Source of the DNA: Acanthochromis polyacanthus
Taxonomy: Eukaryota; Chordata; Actinopteri; Pomacentridae
NCBI RefSeq assembly: GCF_021347895.1
Contig: NC_067130.1
Span: 24,449,817 to 24,513,816 of the forward strand
Direction of reading: 5' to 3'
Length of the DNA: 64,000 nucleotides
Position 1 is the stretch's first letter; each line of letters begins with the position of its first letter. The translations under genes and the position numbers were made by a program. This document shows, piece by piece, positions 39,260-49,300 of the stretch. The notes beneath the pieces are model-generated. The model searched no databases and had not been told where the DNA came from. It saw only the letters and a list, made by a program, of their open reading frames with translations.

Positions 39260-40106
39260 TAAGATGGCCAGCACAGCAAATCAGACTTCTCCCAGGGAAT
39301 CTGCGTAGGTGTGGGCATCTTGCAGTGAGGTAAACACCTTGACTGAGTTTCCGAGGGAAACTTTAAGTCGCGCTGGATAGATGAATATTTACGCACATCC
39401 ACGAATGCCTGGTGCTGTTTCATCACCTCACCCGGGAAATCTGGAAACATGTAGATCCGCTTGCCCTCGAAACTCAAAGGAAAGGACTCGCGTGCAAGTT
39501 GCAGTATCTTCTCTTTGATGTTGTAGTGATGTATGCAGCTATGGTTACGCGTGGGCGATCACCATCCCGGGGAATCTGTGCACCAAGCCGGTGCGTGTGG
39601 TCCACTTTTAATGGCTTGAGGAACTTGTCTGCCCCAAGAGGCTCTGGGAGAAACCTCGACAGAAAGTCCTCTATCTGACCCTTTTCCGTGCCTTCTGGTA
39701 TCCCTACGATTTTGATATTCTGCCTGTGAGAGCGAGCTTCCAAGTCAACAACCTTGTGGCGAAGTGCTTCGTTGTCAGAGTGGAGGGAGGTGAGAGCGGC
39801 CTCTACCTGTGTGAGGCGGTGGTCATGGTTAGCGCTAGCATCTTCAACATCTTTAACTCTGGTGCCCAGACTTGCCACAGATGCTTGAGTGGCTGATAAA
39901 GCCGCATCGAGCGTGTTGAATCTCTCCTCCATCCTATTCTGCAATCCACGAATCGCAGACAGGACGTCTGTGGGCTCATCGTCATCCAACTTGCTAGCTG
40001 TAGCATGGGTTAGCTTGTCGTCTCCGGCTAGCTCCCGTGGATCAACGTCAGTCTCATTGTGAAGTCTCTTCGGTCTTCTCCCACGGTCTCCTCTTGGCCT
40101 CGTCAT
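39260..40106 (-). pseudogene. L1 ORF1 protein, frameshifted near its C terminus
   Basis: RNA-binding chaperone of the LINE. From the Met at 40106 there are about 210 readable codons: a charged N terminus (MTRPRGDRGRRPKRLHNE), a coiled coil (LQNRMEERFNTLDAALSATQ and VTSLHSDNEALRHKVVDLE region), then the RRM-like RSHRQNIKIVGIPEG block. The frame is lost near 39474 and the remaining C-terminal domain continues in another phase (39259-39477: FEGKRIYMFPDFPGEVMKQH). One indel therefore separates the two parts. Confidence 0.8.
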
Positions 40107-40436
40107 GTCAGCGGTGTTAAAGAACAGGTGAGTTCTTGTTGACTCGGGAAATCGTCGAGAAATATCAAATAATGACCAGAATGAAATAAAAGTTTGGAGA
40201 GCTCAGCAAAAGTACGTCTACTCCATTCGGTGCTCACTAGAGCCCCCCCATTTGACATGCTTAAGCTTAATTGTATTCCCATGATATAAAAGAGGCCATT
40301 TCATGTCATAAGCAGCACTGCACATGCAAAGGCCTACAGTGGTTTGCTGCTTAAATTCAAGCTGTGGCACAATTCATATGTTGTCAGCTCTCACATAATG
40401 CCTTAAACAAAAGAATTATATGAAGCCACCAAAGGC

Positions 40437-41170
40437 AGCCATCTTAGCACTGCTGGAAATTGGCAGGAGTGAGAGACAGGTAGCAAAAAAACTGAAGATC
40501 TCCAAGACAGCCATTCATTACACCAAGAAATAACAAGCCAAACATGATACTACCAAATTGCTAGATGGATGTGGCAGGAAATGTCTAAGGTTCCCTTCAG
40601 TGATAAATCTAATTGTCAGTTGATGCCCACTCCAGGCAACTTACTGGTTAGGAGGAAGCCTGGAGAAGCCTACAAGCCAGACTGTCTTGCTCCTACAGTA
40701 GAACATGGGGGTGGATCAGTGACGATCTGGGGTTGTTTTAAGTATGGGTGGAACAGGGCAAATACAACTGTGTGAAGGGTGAATGAACCAGGTCATGTGC
40801 ATGGCTACTCTTGAAAACAGTCTTCTTCCATCAGATGAAAAACTCTTTCTTGCCTCCAGTGAGTTGATTTTCCAACAAGACAATGCCCCTTGCCACACAG
40901 CAAGGTTAGTTACAGCCTGGATGGAGAACCAGAACATTGGAACAATGCCTTGGCCTGCTCAATTGCCAGATCTTAATCCAATTGTAAACTTGTGGAAATC
41001 ATCAAATGCAAAATGGAAAACCACAAGCCCAAAAACAAAGCAAATTTGTTTGAATTTGTGCCACAGGAATGGGCTGCTGTGACAGCAGAACAATGTCAGA
41101 AGCTGGTGGAGAGCATGCCAAGATGCATGACTGCATTCATCAAAAACAATGGTTATGCAATCAAGTACTA
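40437..41170 (+). pseudogene. Transposase remnant of the outer Tc1 element
   Basis: It begins MKPPKAAILALLEIGRSERQ, a helix-turn-helix start, and stops after 'KISKTAIHYTKK'. Later pieces are 'ADCLAPTVEHGGGSVTIWGC' in broken form (40680-40740), the second-Asp motif LIFQQDNAPCHTARLV (40865-40910) and the Glu-motif region AQLPDLNPIVNLWKSS, where Val stands in place of the catalytic Glu. Much of the DNA-binding linker and first catalytic block is deleted. It is inactive. Confidence 0.8.
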
Positions 41171-41302
41171 ACTCCTGTACGTATCATGTGACCAAAACAG
41201 ACAGAAAACAAAACATGGAATACCTAAAAGCACTGTTTTTGGCAGTACAATGCCATAGCTATTGATGTATAAACTTAAGTGATTTTGGTTATCAAGAAAA
41301 CC

Positions 41303-41675
41303 AATGCTAACCGCTACTGCACAGTGGTGTAGTGGTTAGCACTTTTGTCTTGCAGCAAGAAGATCCCTGGTTCGCGTCCAGCTTTCCTGGGATCTTTCTG
41401 CATGGAGTTTGCATGTTCTCCCTGTGCATGCGTGGATTTTCTCCGGGTACTCCGGCTTCCTCCCACAGTCCAAAAATATGCGGTGGTTATTTGATGATTC
41501 TATATTGCCCGTAGGTGTGAATGCGAAAGTGATTTTTTGTCTGTATAAGTAGCCCTACGACAGACTGGCGACCGGTCCAGGGTGTCCCCTGCCTTTGCTC
41601 GACTCAGCTGGGATAGGCTGCAGTCCCCCGCGACCCTAATGAGGATTAAGCAGTGTATAGATGATGGATGGATGG
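41303..41675 (+). mobile_element. tRNA-derived SINE-like repeat, full length
   Basis: Flanked by a perfect 9-bp target duplication, AAGAAAACC (41294-41302 and 41676-41684), within the outer Tc1 element. The tRNA-like head has an A box (TGGTGTAGTGGTTAGCAC) and B box (TGGTTCGCGTCC) near 41327-41380. The conserved body includes GGAGTTTGCATGTTCTCCC, TTTTCTCCGGG, ATTGCCCGTAGGTGTGAATG and AGCTGGGATAGGCTGCAG. It ends in a GATGGATGGATGG tail. Truncated relatives are at 17430-17668 and 5740-6055. Confidence 0.88.
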
Positions 41676-41816
41676 AAGAAAACCTGGGAAAGTGACTTGA
41701 TATCAGCTCTTAAATTAAATTGTTTCTGTTGTTATTATTTTTGTCCAAACAAATGTACCAGGAAATAAAATGAACAAGAAATTGAAGAAAATGAGGGTTG
41801 TCTAATTATATATATT

Positions 41817-41937
41817 TTTCCTCATAAATTATGCCCCTGACTGGCACCACACTCATTTTTTAAAGTCCTATTGTTGCCAATCACAAGACGAAAAAAATCT
41901 GTCTCTTCAGGTGAAAAATTAAAGTTTTATGGTTGGT
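41817..41937 (+). repeat. Repeat unit shared with 45323-45445
   Basis: About 120 bp starting CCTCATAAATTATGCCCCTGA and ending TTTTATGGTTGG match 45323-45445 at roughly nine in ten bases. Here it joins the broken right end of the outer Tc1 and is followed at once by the TA and start of the next Tc1. Confidence 0.8.
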
Positions 41938-42017
41938 ATATATTGCCAAAAGTATTCACTCACCTGCCTTGACTCGCATATGAACATAAGTGACATCCCA
42001 TTCCTATTCCATAGGGT

Positions 42018-43339
42018 TCAATATGATGTTGGTCCACCCTTTGCAGCTATAACAGCTTCAACTCTTCTGGGAAGGCTGTCCACAAGGTTTAGGATTGTGT
42101 TTAAGGGAATTTTTGACCATTCTTCCAGAAGCGCATGTGTGAGGTCACACACTGATGTTGGACGAGAAGGCCTGACTCTCAGTCTCCACTCTAATTCATC
42201 CCAAAGGTTCAATGACCCCCACCGATACAACGACCATCGTTGAGTAGTCAGACGAGTTTTGGTATTGGTCTTTGGAATAATAGCCCTGGACACACCTCAC
42301 AGAGGTTTAAAAGCTGAGGCAACATCAACCACCACCAGAACTGAAGAAGCTTCTTGGATAAGAGGTGAAACGTCTTCAAGGAATTTTCTTAAAGTCCAGT
42401 GGATTGATTTAAACAACTTTGGATAACCATGACCTGGATGAATGAGAACCTACACAGTCATCCAAAAGGTGTTCTATTGGGTTGAGGTCAGGACTCTGTG
42501 CAGGCCAGTCAAGTTCATTCACACCACACTCTGTCATCCATGTCTTCATGGACCTTGCTTTGTGCACTGGTGCACAGTCATGTTGGAAGAGGAAGGGGCC
42601 AGCTCAAAACTGTTACCACAAAGTTTGGGAGCATGGAATTGTTCAAAATGTCTTGGTATGCTGAAGCATTCAGAGTTACTTTCACTGGAACTAAGGGGCC
42701 AAGCCCAGCTCCTGGAAAACAAGCCCACACCATAATCCCCCCTCCACCAAACTTTACATTTGGCACAATGCAGTCCGACAAGTATGGTTCTCCTGGCAAC
42801 CGCCAAACCCAGAGTCGTTCATCAGATTGCCAGATAGAGAAGCGTGATTGGTCACTCCAGAGAACGCGTCTCCACTGCTCTAGAGTCCAGTGGCGGCGTG
42901 CTTTATACCATTGCATCCGACGCTTTGCATTGCACTTGGTGATGTATGGCTTGGATGTAGCTGCTCAGCCATGGAAAATCATTCCATGAAGCTCTTTGCG
43001 TACTGTTTTTGAGCTAATCTGAAGGCCACATGAAGTTTGAAGTTCTGTAGCGATTGAGTCTGCAGAAAGTTGGCCACCTTTTGGCACTATACGCCTCAAA
43101 ATCCCCTGATCCCTCTCCATCAGTTTATGTGGCCTACCACTTGGTGGTTGAGTTGCTGTCGTTCCCACACGCTTCCACTTTCTTATAATACAGCTGACAG
43201 TTGACTGTGGAATATTTAGGAGCGAGGAAATGTCACGACTGGATTTGTTGCACAGGTGGCATCCTATTACAGTTCCACGCTGGAATTCATTGAGCTCATG
43301 AGATGTGACCCATTCTTTCACAAATGTTTGTAAAAGCAA
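42018..43339 (-). pseudogene. Tc1 transposase, stop codons and 250-bp insertion
   Basis: The start at 43339 gives MLLQTFVKEWVTSHELNEFQ and a helix-turn-helix (RDISSLLNIPQSTVSCIIRK) up to a stop at 42965. The catalytic part follows in another frame: [20 protein letters not shown] (first Asp) and [20 protein letters not shown]. After that come a frame break, the insertion, and the C-terminal end with 'LVDSLPRRVEAVIAAKGGPT' near 42018-42100. It is not functional. Confidence 0.82.
42208..42457 (+). mobile_element. Retroposon-like insert in the Tc1 copy
   Basis: It interrupts the transposase and is bordered by near-identical 12-bp sequences (TCATCCCAAAGG near 42196-42207; TCATCCAAAAGG near 42458-42469), which look like a target duplication. 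Its right part, 'GAAGAAGCTTCTTGGATAAG' to 'AACCTACACAG', resembles a dispersed fish repeat that I suspect is a Penelope-like 3' end. Identity not proven. Confidence 0.55.
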
Positions 43340-43444
43340 TCTGCATGCCTAGGTGCATGATTTTATACACCTGTGGCCATGGAAGTGCTTGGAACACCTG
43401 ATTCTGATTATTTGGATAAGTGAGCGAATACTTTTGGCAATATA

Positions 43445-43446
<2 letters not shown>

Positions 43447-43516
<70 letters not shown>
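43447..43516. repeat. (GT)n(TA)n microsatellite
   Basis: About 27 GT units followed by TA units, directly next to a Tc1 right end. Confidence 0.97.
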
Positions 43517-45322
43517 CAGATGTGAGAACTCGTTAAATTTAAGCATGTTACTATATATATTCAAAACATAATGAACTAGACGAGGGCAGAACCACGCCCA
43601 TGCATGATACTCTGTATCAATTTTGATCATCCTACATATATCCCTTCCTACTTGATCAGTTGACCTGTAACTCCACAACTGAGCAGGGAACCTTAGACTG
43701 ATCTTCAGTGCCAAGTTTGATTATCCTGACTTCAGCACTTGCAGAGATATCTGACCGGACATACCCACCCACGTACATACTTACCCAGCCAGATACCGTA
43801 GCGAATGCAGTAATCCCGCTGATGTACGTCAGGCGTGGTTAACAACCTGAAATTTCTTCAAAAAAATAACTTCAATTTCAACATTATTTTGCCTCAGTTT
43901 ATCGTTTGTGCTTTACATTACAACTAACAGATCACAGTGTATCTACAAAGGCACAAAATGTTTAGTCACAAGCATGCAGAATGCAACAACATAGTGTTTT
44001 ACGTTATGATCAAAATAACTTGTCAAGGTCTAGAAGTTCTTTTAAATTTACAGTTTTACAAATTTACAATTTGCAGTTAATGTCTTCTCTGTAATTTTAA
44101 CCCTTTGCAAAGTTATCCCGTGGACCAGAACAGACCATCTGGAGGGCCTGTATTACTTTTAGGTATGATAGGTGAAATCACTCTAATACTACTGACCTAC
44201 TGTTACTATACTATACTACTGTTACTGACCTAAAAAAAATAATGATTTTAAAACTCACAGTACTTCAAATAGTTTTATGAAAAGTGGTACCATAAGCAAT
44301 ATGTCAGGCACATGTTTTACTTGTTTTGATTTCTTCACCAAAGTCAGTTTTTATTCATTATAACCTTGTTAGCAAAGAGACGTTGCATTGGGAGAGATGG
44401 TAGCACTAATACATGGTTACAGTTGTCAGCATTAAATGCTGACAACTGCTGTTTTAAAGTAGTTTATGCACAATGATTCGTAGAAAATCTGTTTCCCAGT
44501 TCATTGCCTCTTTATGCAGATTTGATGCCCGTGTTGTTAGCCATATGGATTAATTTTCTTGGATATTCCAAAAGATGCTTATGTCAAACAAATTGAGCTC
44601 ATATTTTGTGATCTGTCAATCTGTCATTAGCTAAAATGGTTTCATCAGAGGAAGGTCTAATAACATATTTTGTTGGGAATAAATTTATTTCTGGTGAATC
44701 TCGCCTCACTCTGGATTGTACCGAAAACTGTGAGCACCAACTGCTTTCATCAAAAACACACCCTGAACATTGTTAGCTGAAAGGTTTGGAAGCAGAGTGG
44801 TCTAATTCACTTTCTGTAATTTTTGAGAAATATAGGTTCAAAGTTTTGTGTTTCCAAGAAAAGTCTAACATTCGAAGTGTGACTGTAATGCTATATTTGG
44901 GTGTGGTTAGATGACTAAATTAAAATCTAGACCATAAAATATTACAGAAATTATATAAAATTCTGTTCGGATTTTTTGTGGGTTAAACCACTCTGCTTCT
45001 AACCCCCTCAATTACACGTGTATGATTGTAAATTATAAACCACTACTTCATTCATACTGGGTGTTGAATCAAGAAATGTATAATGCATAAAATAAACCTG
45101 CTTCTGTTGAACATTTAACATTGATTGCTCATTTATATATATTTTTCATAAAATTATTTGATGTACTGTGAGTTGGAAAACCATGATTTTTCTTTTCGCC
45201 CAATGCCAATGTTATACAACTCTTGAAGTTAGGACCACTATTGGAGTGGTTTTGCCTATCATACCTCAACAATTGTCTTGATATTAGCCATAAATTCAAA
45301 AAACATAATTTCAGTACTTTTT
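43517..45322. other. Intergenic, no gene recognised
   Basis: Repeat-like text at about 43570-43850 ('AGTTTGATTATCCTGACTTCAG', 'GAGATATCTGACCGGACATAC') suggests an old dispersed element without visible ends. The rest shows no exon or repeat I can name. Confidence 0.4.
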
Positions 45323-45445
45323 TCCTCATAAATTACGCCTCTGACTGGCACCACACTCTACATTTTTTGAAGTCCTACGGTTGCCAATCACAAGACGAAA
45401 AAAATCTGTTTCTTCAGGTGAAAAATTTAAGTTTTATGGTTGGCG
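45323..45445 (+). repeat. Repeat unit shared with 41817-41937
   Basis: Second copy of the block of about 120 bp, lacking the Tc1 insertion that follows the first copy. Its flanks differ, so it may be a dispersed repeat fragment. Confidence 0.8.
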
Positions 45446-45769
45446 AAATGTTATATCACATATAAATCTGGACTGCTCAGGGCCACATGATGAAATGGTA
45501 TACACCAATACACTAAATGTACTTCATATGGTACTTGTTGTTTAAGGTGCAAGCTCCCATGCTTATTGGGGGCATACACTCACGTTGTATGGATCATGGT
45601 ACATTTTGGTATGTATTTTATATTCCAAAATGGATCCAGGGTCTTATCTGGTCACTCAACCTGATAACAGATAGAGATGAGTAGCAAATTGCAGGAAAAA
45701 CCTGAACTTGTTGCCATAAAGTTACAGGTAACTGGATTCAATAGAAAATCGTTTTGATAACCTTTTTCC

Positions 45770-46110
45770 TGTGATGAAACATTTCTATCCTGATAGGGTG
45801 GTCTCTTCCAAAATGACAGTGCCTTCATAGGACACAAGTGCTACTCATCATTTGTTGAGTACTGCAGTTTTGTGCCTTACACGCTATAGCCTTCACAATC
45901 TCCAGATCTCAACCCAATTGAACAACTGTGGGAGATTTTAGATGTGTTACTTGTCATTTCTCTTCACCACTATCATCAGAATACCAAATGTTTGAAAATC
46001 ATTCAGAGGAATGATGTCTCATTTCTCCAGTAGGGTTTTAGAGACTTGCAGAATCAATGCCAAAATGGATCGAAGCTGTTCTAAATTCATTAACTTTGAT
46101 CATTATAATG
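45770..46110 (+). mobile_element. Decayed Tc1-like transposase 3' fragment
   Basis: The second-Asp region ('FQNDSAFIGHKCY', 45800-45845) and the Glu region ('[18 protein letters not shown]' in broken form, 45890-45945) are readable on the plus strand with gaps. No ends. It lies 280 bp downstream of the fshr stop codon. Confidence 0.55.
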
Positions 46111-46389
46111 GAATGGCAAATAACAATCACATTATAAATATGCATGTAAAATAATTCAAAAATTAATGAATAACTTCTCATATGCCATAGTATGCTCTGG
46201 TTAGGTTCTGCGAATATGTAAGATGCAAGATAGTTACGGCTTGAAAAATCGATTAATAGGATTATTAATCAAATTTAAATGACTTTTTTGTGGCAAAGTG
46301 ATTTCTGCACATTTTGGGATGTGTATGCTGGCATGTGGGGCAGACATTGTGTCTCTGTATGGGTGGGGAGCAATACTGACAAGCTGGCT

Positions 46390-49300
46390 TCAGTAGAGGT
46401 GTGCTTGCCGCTGGCAGAGCCCCATCCGACTCAGCAACATCAGGATATCTCTGTGAAATGCTTTGGTCAGGATAGCATAAAAAAATGGGTGTGCACAAGA
46501 GTTGAGAGGATAGAAAAGCACCAGCAGCACCTATGGAGAAAAATGTGAATCAGGCTTTACTTTCAACTGAAAAATGTCTAGATTAAAGCTTAAGAACAAT
46601 TCACACCTTAGACTCTGTGAGCGTCATCAGTGGTTGGTGGAGAGCTGCAGACAAACCACAGAAACAAATGGGAGTCAGACACAGAAAGTTAGTGAAAATG
46701 AGAACAGCCATGCGTTTGGCCATGCCGGTGTCACATCTGCTGGAGTCATGCTGGGGATTGTGAACCATACAGTAGATGTGGAGGTAACATAAGCACACCA
46801 CTATAAAAGCAATGACATTAACAATCAAGACAGAAACAATGTAAGTCTGAGCAGCAATTGTCTCAGTGTCCATAGGTAAGCAAATGCTGACTTTCTGGTA
46901 ACTGCTAACACCAACCACTGGCAGCAGTGCTACAATCACACACAGCAACCACCCAATGAGCATTAGCACAGCTGCATGACGTAACCTAATTTTTCTGTCC
47001 GGTCTCATTGCGTAGAAGATGGTGTGCCAGCGCTGAAGGCTGATGAAAGTTAATGTGAACACTGACAGCTCACTGGCAAACACTGACAATGTCCCTGCAA
47101 GATTGCAGCCACTTCCTGTTTGCCAGGCAATAGCATAATGGTAATAATGGGAGCGTGTATAGAAGTCGACAGATGCAATAAGCAGCAAGTAGATCCCCAT
47201 ACAGCAGTCTGCAAATGCCAGGTGACCCATAAGAAAACGGGTAACGGACAGCTTCTGTTGGCTGGTCAGCAGGATGAACAACACCGACAGGTTGGTTGAA
47301 ATGGCTAACAAACTGACCACCCAGACCAAGACCCTCAGAAAGCCTTGGCTCATTACATCCTCACAGGGGTTCAGGGCATCAGGCAGTGGGGTACATAAGA
47401 GTCTGTTGTTGCTGTAAAGTGCATTACATAGTGTAAAGTCAAAATCTTCACTGGCATGCTCTTTAGATAATTCCACATGAAACAAACTTTCAGTCTGAGA
47501 CTGTCTGGTCGGGCAAATGAGGCTGTTGCTGGGAGTGTGATTTATCCAACCATTTCTTTGAAGACCAAAGTTGTCTGTCAGATGTTGGGAGATTTTGTGT
47601 CCAAGATGTCTCTGAGAGATAGCTCCAAAGTATTCTTGCAGCCTCCCTGAAGCAGTCCCTGTGAGGTTGCAGATAACTTCCTCAGAATGTCTTTATGGAA
47701 ATGAGAAGAATAATTAAACAGTTAATGAACTACAAACACTTCTTGCCATGCATGCAAATAATGCAGAAGTGGCACTACACTAGACAATCTTACAAGATTT
47801 TTTTAATAAGTTAGTTAAAATAGCTTTGTTGCAAAAAAAAAGAGAAACATTTCCCTTGCATATTGTAAGTACACTAATCAGCCACAACATTAAAATCAAA
47901 ATCTGTCTGAAGGTCGCACATACCTATCTACAATGAGAAACAAAGAAATTTTGCTCTTAATTTATATGCTTGTGGGGGTCAGGGTGGACCACAGCAACCC
48001 TTGAAATCATATTTGACACCCCTGTGGCCACCCTGGATCTAACAGGTTCATACTCTGAAGCACTGATTTCGAAGTTTCAGTGAATGCAGCTGTGGTATGA
48101 ACACAAGTACAAGCAGCATTGGTAACTGTGTACCAGGAGCTAGTCAGCTGAGCACCCGAACATCACAGAAAGTACAAAGGCACAGTTTCCCACTTAACAG
48201 GGGTTCATGCTTAAACTTCAAATCATTAACCGGAGCTGAAATTTAATTTGCTGTCCTCAGCTTTTTGTAGGAGTCTTACCTCAGAGCCTATTGAATATCT
48301 ACATCCTTACTGATTATGGGTATCTACAAAGAGAAAGGGCTTTGCACATTTATGCACAACAGCAATAGCTTCATTAATTGCTTATAACAGCAGCTTAACA
48401 TGTAAAATGTTAAATATCCAAAACACATTTCTCTAAATTGTCATTTCCTTGAAATCGCACTAGACCAATACAGTTTTTGTGAGCACATCCATACACTATA
48501 CTGTGGGCATAAGGGTAGTTTGGCATGTAAAGGACAAATACATGAAGAAAAAAATGCAGTGGTAAAGCAGTTCTCTCAATTCTCCTACTTACCCTCTCCA
48601 TCTTTTCAGCATTTTTAAACCACAACAATGGCTTGGGAATGTTAGTTCAGCACTCTGTAAATGGAGAAAGGCCCTAAATGGGGGAAGTACTTTCAGGGCC
48701 CATGTGTTTTTAGCTTGGAGCTTTTCAATGGTCTCCATGCCTATTGAAGGCAAAGAGCTTATTTTGGTTTCTGAAACATCTCTGGAAAGACAGAAAAGAA
48801 CTGAGATAAATTCTTGAGAGCACAAAGCTGGCCCCTTCTGTATTTTAATAGATGCAAAAAAATTCAGATAAATAGTCTTAATTATTCCAAGTAGAACCCC
48901 GATTCCTCATTTAGCAAACATTGTACTTTTCAGTTACTCACAAGTGAGTTGGGCCGTGAATCACACCATAAAAGGCAAACTCATCTATTCGTTCCAAATC
49001 CGCATTTCTGTGAAGGTACCTGAACAATGGAGAATGATGAGGTGAAGGTAAAGTAACATGGTCAGAATGTATCTGGGCTTTTCTTTATACTTATAATTCC
49101 CAATACTAACATACACAAAATTCCACAAAAGTGTAGTGAATGATTAATCAAATCGTTCACTACAAGACTACAGGAGCAGACAAGCAAACCCAGTTGGCAA
49201 AGTTCAAATACATAAAGAAAGGCACCAAATAAACACAAAGAATTTGCATGTGAGTAAATTAGTAGTGAGTTAAATCTTGTGTTAATTTATGGTTATGGCC

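Larger units (their letters stand above)
34493..40254 (-). mobile_element. L1-type LINE, near full length but defective
   Basis: Opposite orientation to the L2, in whose tandem tail it appears to have inserted. The 5' end is at about 40254 and the 3' end near 34493, where it holds a (CA)n run (34541-34570). ORF1 starts at 40106; ORF2 (endonuclease, reverse transcriptase, C-terminal domain) runs from about 38912 to 34741 in several broken frames. A MITE (37637-38122) sits in ORF2 between endonuclease and RT. Bases resembling the L2 tail (TTTGA) resume at 40253 before Tc1 sequence. The organisation fits the L1/Tx1 group. Confidence 0.85.
30747..41816 (+). mobile_element. Outer Tc1-like element split by nested insertions
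   Basis: The left end CAGTCATGGAAATTTTTTTTTAGACC (after TA at 30745) and following 'TTCTTCAATTTCTTGTTC' are matched inversely by 41765-41816 ('GAACAAGAAATTGAAGAAAATG', ending TTTTTCC, last bases lost). Its transposase remnant is at 40437-41170. Between them lie an L2 LINE (about 30900-34492), an opposite-strand L1 (about 34493-40254) and, further right, a SINE (41303-41675). Without the insertions the element would be about 1.4 kb, short for Tc1 and consistent with internal deletion. Confidence 0.75.
41941..43442 (-). mobile_element. Tc1-like transposon (family 5) with an internal insert
   Basis: Ends TATTGCCAAAAGTATTC and inverse, with TA at 41939-41940 and 43443-43444. The element has short inverted repeats and a minus-strand transposase. 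A 250-bp foreign piece interrupts it at 42208-42457. A (GT)n(TA)n tract starts right beside its right end. Confidence 0.85.

Noticed and set aside
41320..41385. A real tRNA gene at the SINE head
   Set aside because: A and B boxes are present, but the rest does not fold as a tRNA and the sequence is the head of a dispersed repeat with a target duplication.
46279..46792. Plus-strand frames over the receptor's last exons
   Set aside because: Antisense shadows; the minus strand has domain content and correct splice sites.
46601..47485. Receptor ending at TESKV without TM7 (truncated pseudogene)
   Set aside because: A phase-0 GT..AG intron of 76 bp leads directly into a good TM7 sequence, so a spliced complete receptor is more likely.
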